Origin: CAZMZF01 sp964570765
GTDB lineage: Bacteria; Zixibacteria; MSB-5A5; RBG-16-43-9
NCBI GenBank assembly: GCA_964570765.1
Contig: CAZMZF010000013.1
Coordinates: forward strand, 1-64,000
Direction: 5' to 3'
Length of the DNA stretch: 64,000 bases
Shown here: positions 59,425-64,000 of the stretch, piece by piece
Layout of the letters: every line of letters begins with the position of its first letter
Numbering within the stretch: the stretch's first letter is position 1
The notes under the pieces: generated by a model
What the model was told of the DNA's origin: nothing
Database searches by the model: none
The model's input: the letters and a program-made list of their open reading frames with translations, nothing else
Program-made: the position numbers and the translations under genes

Positions 59425-62394
59425 TTATCCCACCTCCTTTCTGATGTCACAGAGGAACGCTTTATATTCAGGTATCATAGTATTGGCATCTCCTACGTGA
59501 GGAGTTAAGCAGTTGGCACTGCATCCTTTAGCTAACCCTTTATATCCGAAATGCCAGGGCAAGCCGATCTGTTCGTAGGATTTACCGTTTACCTTAAAGG
59601 GTTTGACCCTATCTGTAACCACAGCAAAAGCAGTTATTTCACCCCGTGCAGTCAGGATACGAACTTTATCCCCGTGCTTTACGTTCCTGGCTTTGGCTAA
59701 TGATTTGCTCATTTCCACGAACATGTCTGGCATCAATTCCACCAGCCAGGGGTTATTTCTGGTCATCTGTCCTGCCTGCCAGTGTTCTGTTACCCGATAA
59801 GTCGTAGCTATGATCGGATACATTTCCTTTGTTCCGATTTCCTCTTTGCTCCAGATCTTAATAGTGGGGTTGTTTTGCTGTGAAGACATAAGATTATTTA
59901 CCGGGCTTTCCAGAGGTTCGTAATGTTCGGGGAAAGGACCATCTGCCAGACCTGAGCCAAAGAGTCGAGCTACTCCCTCGGTTCGCATAATAAAGGAATA
60001 TTTCTCACCTGGAGGCCAGGCACCATCCGGTATATCTCCTATCCACTTTTTCTCCTCCGGATTCCACTTTATCACAAACTTATGAGGAGCATAAGGGTTA
60101 CCCTGCAGATCGCAGGAAGCACGATTGTAGATTATCCTCCGGTTCATAGGCCAGCACCAGGACCATTTAGGATAAAGCCCGATATTATTGACTGCATCAG
60201 ATAAATCCCGGCGGGCAGCCATATTCCCCTCCTCAGTATAGCTGGCACAATAGATCCAGCATCCAGAAGAAGTAGTTCCATCATCCATAAGCTTGGCAAA
60301 TCCAGGCAGAAGTTTTCCAGTAGTCAAGTCATAACCATTGATCTCTTTGGCTACTAAATGAACATCCGGCTCCTCACCTTCTCCATAGTTCCACTTAAGA
60401 TCTATAATCGGGTCCGGGAATTTGCCACCTTCCTTTTCATACAGCTTTTTTAGCTCTATGTAGAATCTATCCAGCATCCACAGATCAGATTTAGCCTCTC
60501 CAGGTGGATGAACTGCGGCATACCGCCACTGCATCCAGCGACCGCTGTTGGATATGCTCCCTTCTTTTTCCACAGATGAAGCTGCGGGTAAAAGGAAAAC
60601 CTCAGTCTTTATCTTTTTAGGATCGACACCCTCCTCCATCCAGAAAGCCGCAGTTTCAGTCTCCCACAGGTCTGCGGCCACTAACCAGTCTAACTTCTCC
60701 AGTGCCTTTTTCTCCCTCTTGACATTAGGTCCACCCACAGCAGGATTTTGACCCATAGCGATCAATCCTTTGATTACCTCATTGTACATCGCCTCAAAAA
60801 GGGAGATATGGGAATAATCCGCCGAGACCTTGGGAAGGTAAGGATAACAGAACTCATTCTCTTTCCGGGCATAATCACCCCAGTAAGCTTTGAGCAAGCT
60901 GACCATATATTTAGGGGTATTCTGCCACCAGTTAGCACTTTTTGGATCGTTCCACTTAGGGGTTACCGCTTCAAGATACTGGGCTAAGGTCTGGTTTTCC
61001 ACCCTTGGAGTCTTAAGGTACCCTGGTAAAATGTGGAATAAAAGGCCATAATCGGTTGAACCCTGAACATTCGATTCCCCTCTCATAGCATCTATTCCAC
61101 CTCCAGCTACTCCAATATTTCCTAAGAGCAACTGTAAGATGGCATAGGTACGTATGTTTTGAGTCCCTACCGTATGCTGGGTAGTGCCCATTGCATACAT
61201 AATGACTCCAGACTTGTCTTTCGCTCCGGTTGATCCATAGGTCTTGGCAACTTCCTCTAAAAGAGCTTTGGGTGTTCCGGTTATGCTGGAAGCCTTATCC
61301 AGAGTATAGCGGGAAAAATGTTTTTTCATAAGCTGGAACACACAGTTCGGGTCCTGGAGGGTGTTATCTTTTTTCACATTCCCGTTCTCATCTAACTGAT
61401 AGACCCAGGTCTTCTTATCATATTTTCTCTGGTCCGGAACGTAACCGGTAAACAACCCATCGCTGAATCCAAACTCTGGACTTACCAGGAAAGAGACGTT
61501 AGTGTGATCCAGAAGGTATTCTTTGTTGTAAAGCTCGTTTTGCAGGATATAGTTAATTATTCCATTTATAAAGGCAATATCTGTGCCAGGTCTTAAAGGA
61601 GCATAGATATCTGCCCGGGTTGAGGTGCGGGTGAATCGCGGATCAACGTGGATCAACTTAGCTCCATTCTCCATAGCTTTGGAGACCCATTTGAAAGAAA
61701 TCGGGTGGTTTTCTGCCGCATTGGAGCCGATGATCAGGACACAATCTGCATTCTTGATATCAACCCAGGGGTTGGTCATAGCCCCTCTCCCGAATGTTTC
61801 CGCCAAACTGGCGACTGTGGGAGAGTGTCATATACGCGCCTGGTGTTCAAGATATACGATCCCGCAGGCTCGGGCTAACTTACTCCAGAGGTAGCATTCC
61901 TCATTATCCAGAGCCGCTCCACCCAAACCAGCAATTGCCTCGGTCCGGTTTACTATTCTACCTTCTTTATCCTTTTCCATCCAGTTCTCATCTCTGGTTT
62001 TCTTTATCCTCTTGGCGATCTCCGGTAAAGCCCAATCCCAGGATTTCTCCTCCCATTTATCGCTGTAAGGAGCACGATAAAGGATTTTAGTCATCCTTCT
62101 TTCGTTATTCGCTACCTGGATTAAGGCTTCACCTTTACTGCACAAAGAGCCCTGATTGGTCGGATGGTCCGGGTCGCCTTCGATATTAATTATCTTCCCA
62201 TTACTCACTGAAACGATTTGTCCGCATCCTACTCCACAGTATGGACAGATGGTGGTGGTCTCCTTAGCGTATTTCGTTTTCAAATCGATGGTTTGCGCCT
62301 TGGCTTTTTTGGGAGAAAATCCAAAGGTACCTATGATCGCACCACTGGCACTAGCCCCGGTTATCTTTAGAAATCCTCTTCTCGAAATTCCCAT
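59425..62394 (-). CDS. fdnG: Formate dehydrogenase-N alpha subunit, selenocysteine-containing
   Basis: The reading frame contains an in-frame UGA (61830-61828) decoded as selenocysteine 189: the flanks YLEHQARI and HSPTVASL match the E. coli FdnG active site, and the frame continues unbroken on both sides to give 989 residues, close to E. coli FdnG. A twin-arginine signal (SRRGFLK) directs export with the cofactor bound. The N-terminal [4Fe-4S] site is CPYCGVGC...GSLCSKG. TFGRGAMTNPWVDIKNAD and the C-terminal HFGYKGLAKG cap domain follow. Periplasmic formate oxidation to CO2 with a bis-MGD cofactor (Mo or W) is expected. fdnG follows the cytochrome gene by 27 bp. Confidence 0.96.
61786..61830 (-). 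promoter_or_regulatory. Bacterial SECIS element after the UGA codon
   Basis: Directly 3' of the UGA, UCUCCC (61824-61819) can pair with GGGAGA (61791-61786), enclosing an apical hairpin CGCC-AGUUU-GGCG (61813-61801). The loop carries the GU typical of SelB-recognised hairpins (E. coli fdnG has an AGUCU-type loop). Spacing from the UGA is in the bacterial range. Confidence 0.88.
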
Positions 62395-62421
62395 TTAAAT
62401 TTTTTCACCTCCCTAATCTTT

Positions 62422-62940
62422 TTATTTTTTCTGTTCAGGTTTTGCTTCAATTTCAGGTTCATAAATCTCATTCAGCATTTTCATCGAATCCTGGATTTTC
62501 TGAATTTCCTCTCTGGATATTCCAGCTCCTTTCTTCTCTGCCATTTTTTGGATGATTTGGTTCATTTCCGTTTCATCCCTGGTCTGGTGAGCAACCACTA
62601 CTTTGTCCAGAGAGTGACAGGTAGCACACTTCTCCTGAAATAGCCCTTTATGTGGCTCCTCTCTCGGCACCAGGGTAAAGGTTATCTCAAGCTCCTTAAG
62701 GCTTTCATCAGTCAGCTTAAGGTTGTGTTTCTTGTGCATATCCCGGATTATTCTTTCTACTTCCGATCGAACCCTTTCCAGGGAATGACAAATCGAACAC
62801 CTCTTTTCGAACAAGGTCTGCGGTTGACCCTCCTTTTGTGGAACGGGCTTTTCGGACTCCTTAACTTGTGAAAATACCAGCACAAATCCGAAAAGGAAAA
62901 TCAAAAGGAGCAGGTAAAGGCTTTTTTGGTTTAGCTTCAC
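62422..62940 (-). CDS. Membrane-anchored or secreted di-heme c-type cytochrome
   Basis: The 172-residue protein starts at GTG 62940, eight bases after AAGGAGG; the GTG at 62949 lies inside the binding site. An N-terminal hydrophobic helix (about 6-26) is followed by two CxxCH heme sites, RCSICHSLERV and KCATCHSLDKV, each with the trailing R.....W/M..GA..s..E pattern of quinohemoprotein-dehydrogenase-like hemes. It is the first gene of the FDH transcript and probably accepts electrons from the FdnGH unit or links it to another carrier. Sole ligand Mets are not obvious. Confidence 0.87.
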   Translation of the reverse strand: MKLNQKSLYLLLLIFLFGFVLVFSQVKESEKPVPQKEGQPQTLFEKRCSICHSLERVRSEVERIIRDMHKKHNLKLTDESLKELEITFTLVPREEPHKGLFQEKCATCHSLDKVVVAHQTRDETEMNQIIQKMAEKKGAGISREEIQKIQDSMKMLNEIYEPEIEAKPEQKK

Positions 62941-62967
62941 CTTAATCACCTCCTTCTATTACGATTA

Positions 62968-62996
62968 AACATTTCATATAATTTAGACTTTGTCAA
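62968..62996 (-). promoter_or_regulatory. Promoter of the formate dehydrogenase transcript
   Basis: On the minus strand a perfect TTGACA (62996-62991) is followed after 17 bp by AATGTT (62973-62968), a poor -10 box. A weak -10 is typical for promoters that need an activator. Confidence 0.45.
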
Positions 62997-63001
62997 TCTT
63001 T

Positions 63002-63021
63002 TTTGTGAAGAATTTCACAAA
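63002..63021. promoter_or_regulatory. Perfect operator, Rex or CRP/FNR-family type
   Basis: TTTGTGAA-GAAT-TTCACAAA is a perfect inverted repeat located five bases upstream of the -35 box. It fits the Rex consensus TTGTGAA-N4-TTCACAA and equally the CRP/HcpR-type TTGTGA-N6-TCACAA. Position upstream of the -35 favours activation over repression but does not settle it. Confidence 0.7.
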
Positions 63022-63037
63022 TAAATGTATAATATTT

Positions 63038-63835
63038 TTAGACAAAGACATTCAAGTATCCATCTTTCTTAGCTAAGAGGTCCAGAAAAAGAGTCTGGAT
63101 GCTCTCCCGGTAAAGTAAGAGCTTATCCGGATCTGGCATCTTCCTCTGGTCTATGGTTTTCAAATATTTTTTGCACTTATCACAAACATCTACCCGGTAA
63201 AAGCTTTCTTCTTCAGTGAAAAAATACCTCAGACTGTTCTGGTCTTCATTCGAGCAAAAAGGGCATTTCAGCCGCATAAAGGACCACTCGGTTTCGCAAA
63301 ACCGGCACCACAGAATTCTTTTCCCATCCTTTTTTCTGAGGTAACCTAAGGCGGGCGGACTTCCACAGACCGGGCAACTACCTTTTCCCCAGTTATCCCT
63401 GTCTATTTTCCCCTTTAGCTTTTCCGCATATAGCTGGTAAACAGGTTTACCTAATTCCAGGCCCAGAAAATAGAGGTCCTCTTTTTCCAGTTCAAGTTTT
63501 TGAGCTAAAATCGTTAGATAATTTGAATCTGAGCTAAATACTTTTTTTACTAAAACCTTTAAATCTAAATTATTTTTTTCAAAACCTTCTTTCAATTTTT
63601 TTGCTAAGACCTCATCTTCCTCTTCGAATTTCTCCAGTATAAAAATGATCTTTTTGAAATAATCTTCCAACCATATTTTGTCTATCTCTATATTTTTAAA
63701 ATCAATCAGATATGGGGATGCAGTGGCTTTTGCGAACGCATCTTGAGACTGGTTAATTTTTATATTGCCCATTTTATAGTTTTTTTGGGCTTCGGTTTTT
63801 GCTCTATCTATTTCTTGAAAGAGATCATTTAGCAT
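63038..63835 (-). CDS. fdhE: Formate dehydrogenase accessory protein FdhE
   Basis: FdhE is a cytoplasmic protein required for maturation of respiratory formate dehydrogenases. Its 265 residues hold an N-terminal helical part and a C-terminal pair of rubredoxin-like folds with four CxxC motifs: CPVCGSPP, CRFCETEWS, CPFCSNED and CDKCKKY. Residues about 33-41 (DAFAKATAS) are encoded by a known type of repeat insertion (63717-63742). It precedes the cytochrome gene by about 100 bp on the same strand and has its own promoter. Confidence 0.92.
   Translation of the reverse strand: MLNDLFQEIDRAKTEAQKNYKMGNIKINQSQDAFAKATASPYLIDFKNIEIDKIWLEDYFKKIIFILEKFEEEDEVLAKKLKEGFEKNNLDLKVLVKKVFSSDSNYLTILAQKLELEKEDLYFLGLELGKPVYQLYAEKLKGKIDRDNWGKGSCPVCGSPPALGYLRKKDGKRILWCRFCETEWSFMRLKCPFCSNEDQNSLRYFFTEEESFYRVDVCDKCKKYLKTIDQRKMPDPDKLLLYRESIQTLFLDLLAKKDGYLNVFV
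63717..63742. repeat. DAFAKATA-encoding repeat inside fdhE
   Basis: GATGC...GCATC arms around a TGGCTTTTGCGAAC core; on the coding strand this reads DAFAKATAS in frame. The family is found in many unrelated bacterial genes and extends proteins without shifting frame. Confidence 0.75.
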
Positions 63836-63915
63836 TTTTTATCCGCTTATAGTTTTAAAAACTGTATAGAATTAATATACATCTCTTTGAACTAATTAAA
63901 GTTACACAAGCCAAT

Positions 63916-63944
63916 TAGATAATAATTGCACCTGAGCTTGTCAA
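63916..63944 (-). promoter_or_regulatory. Promoter of fdhE
   Basis: On the minus strand TTGACA (63944-63939) and TATCTA (63921-63916) are 17 bp apart, about 80 bp upstream of the fdhE start. The rest of 63836-64000 carries no gene. Confidence 0.55.
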
Positions 63945-64000
63945 TAAAAAAATGAGTTTATTTTTTAAAAATTCTACCATAAATGAGTTTTTCATATTCC

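Noticed and set aside
61807..61830. Frameshift or nonsense mutation splitting fdnG
   Set aside because: The two parts are in the same frame, the interrupting codon is UGA at the known Sec position and a SECIS hairpin follows, so it is recoding and not a broken gene.

Overview
The window reads as a chromosomal segment of a moderately AT-rich, Gram-negative (diderm), anaerobic or facultative bacterium. An outer membrane is shown by BamA, Skp, LpxD, a TonB-dependent receptor and a porin. Repeated C-terminal modules of the GDVN..D..VYLINYLFKGGPAP type, FG-GAP propeller proteins, a selenocysteine formate dehydrogenase and many small intergenic palindromes resemble uncultured FCB-group candidate phyla (Zixibacteria-like). 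That placement is inference from style of gene content, not from a marker phylogeny. No rRNA, tRNA, CRISPR array or prophage was recognised.

Layout. 1-8000: the 5' end of a secreted protein at the left edge, a bifunctional penicillin-binding protein (minus), tyrS (plus) and a large secreted dockerin-type protein with a C39-like cysteine peptidase module (plus). 8093-11873: a nucleoside catabolism operon on the minus strand, deoB-cdd-deoC-pdp. 12163-17746: a small exported protein, a 14-repeat FG-GAP/dockerin protein and an M29 aminopeptidase. 17915-25891: the housekeeping cluster xseA-xseB-ispA-dxs-nadK-recN plus a pgsA-type synthase. 26558-31580: dusB-larB-larC-rlmI, with a REP-associated tyrosine transposase (RAYT) between larB and larC. 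31694-35469: a plus-strand signalling cassette of FHA protein, metallophosphoesterase and CHASE2 Ser/Thr kinase. 35801-38119: a secreted Gly/Ser/Tyr-repeat protein. 38415-43775: rplU, then the envelope genes bamA-skp-lpxD, two thioredoxins and an OsmC protein. 43776-47544: an accessory stretch with a PPOX-fold protein, a lipoprotein, an orphan HEPN-type protein and mscL. 47803-51351: copper handling (cupredoxin, CopA, SHOCT protein). 51485-63835: a secreted nucleosidase and a long minus-strand formate oxidation island.

The formate island is the most coherent system. In transcription order it holds fdhE, a multi-heme c-type cytochrome, fdnG (selenoprotein with an in-frame UGA and a visible SECIS hairpin), fdnH, a porin, a polytopic membrane protein with no histidine, an unreported 53-residue protein, mobB, a TonB-dependent receptor, mobA and fdhD. 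It therefore joins catalytic subunits, cofactor maturation and outer-membrane transport. No cytochrome b (gamma) subunit is present. A perfect TTGTGAA-N4-TTCACAA operator lies just upstream of the cytochrome promoter.

A second theme is the abundance of short perfect palindromes with standard flanks (GTAGGGGC..., ACAGGCA...TGCCTGT, GGACAGG...CCTGTCC, GTAGAGACGC...). They fill nearly every intergenic gap and also sit in frame inside genes, including the RAYT itself, larC, the CopA linker and fdhE. The RAYT is a plausible but unproven mobiliser of at least one of these families.
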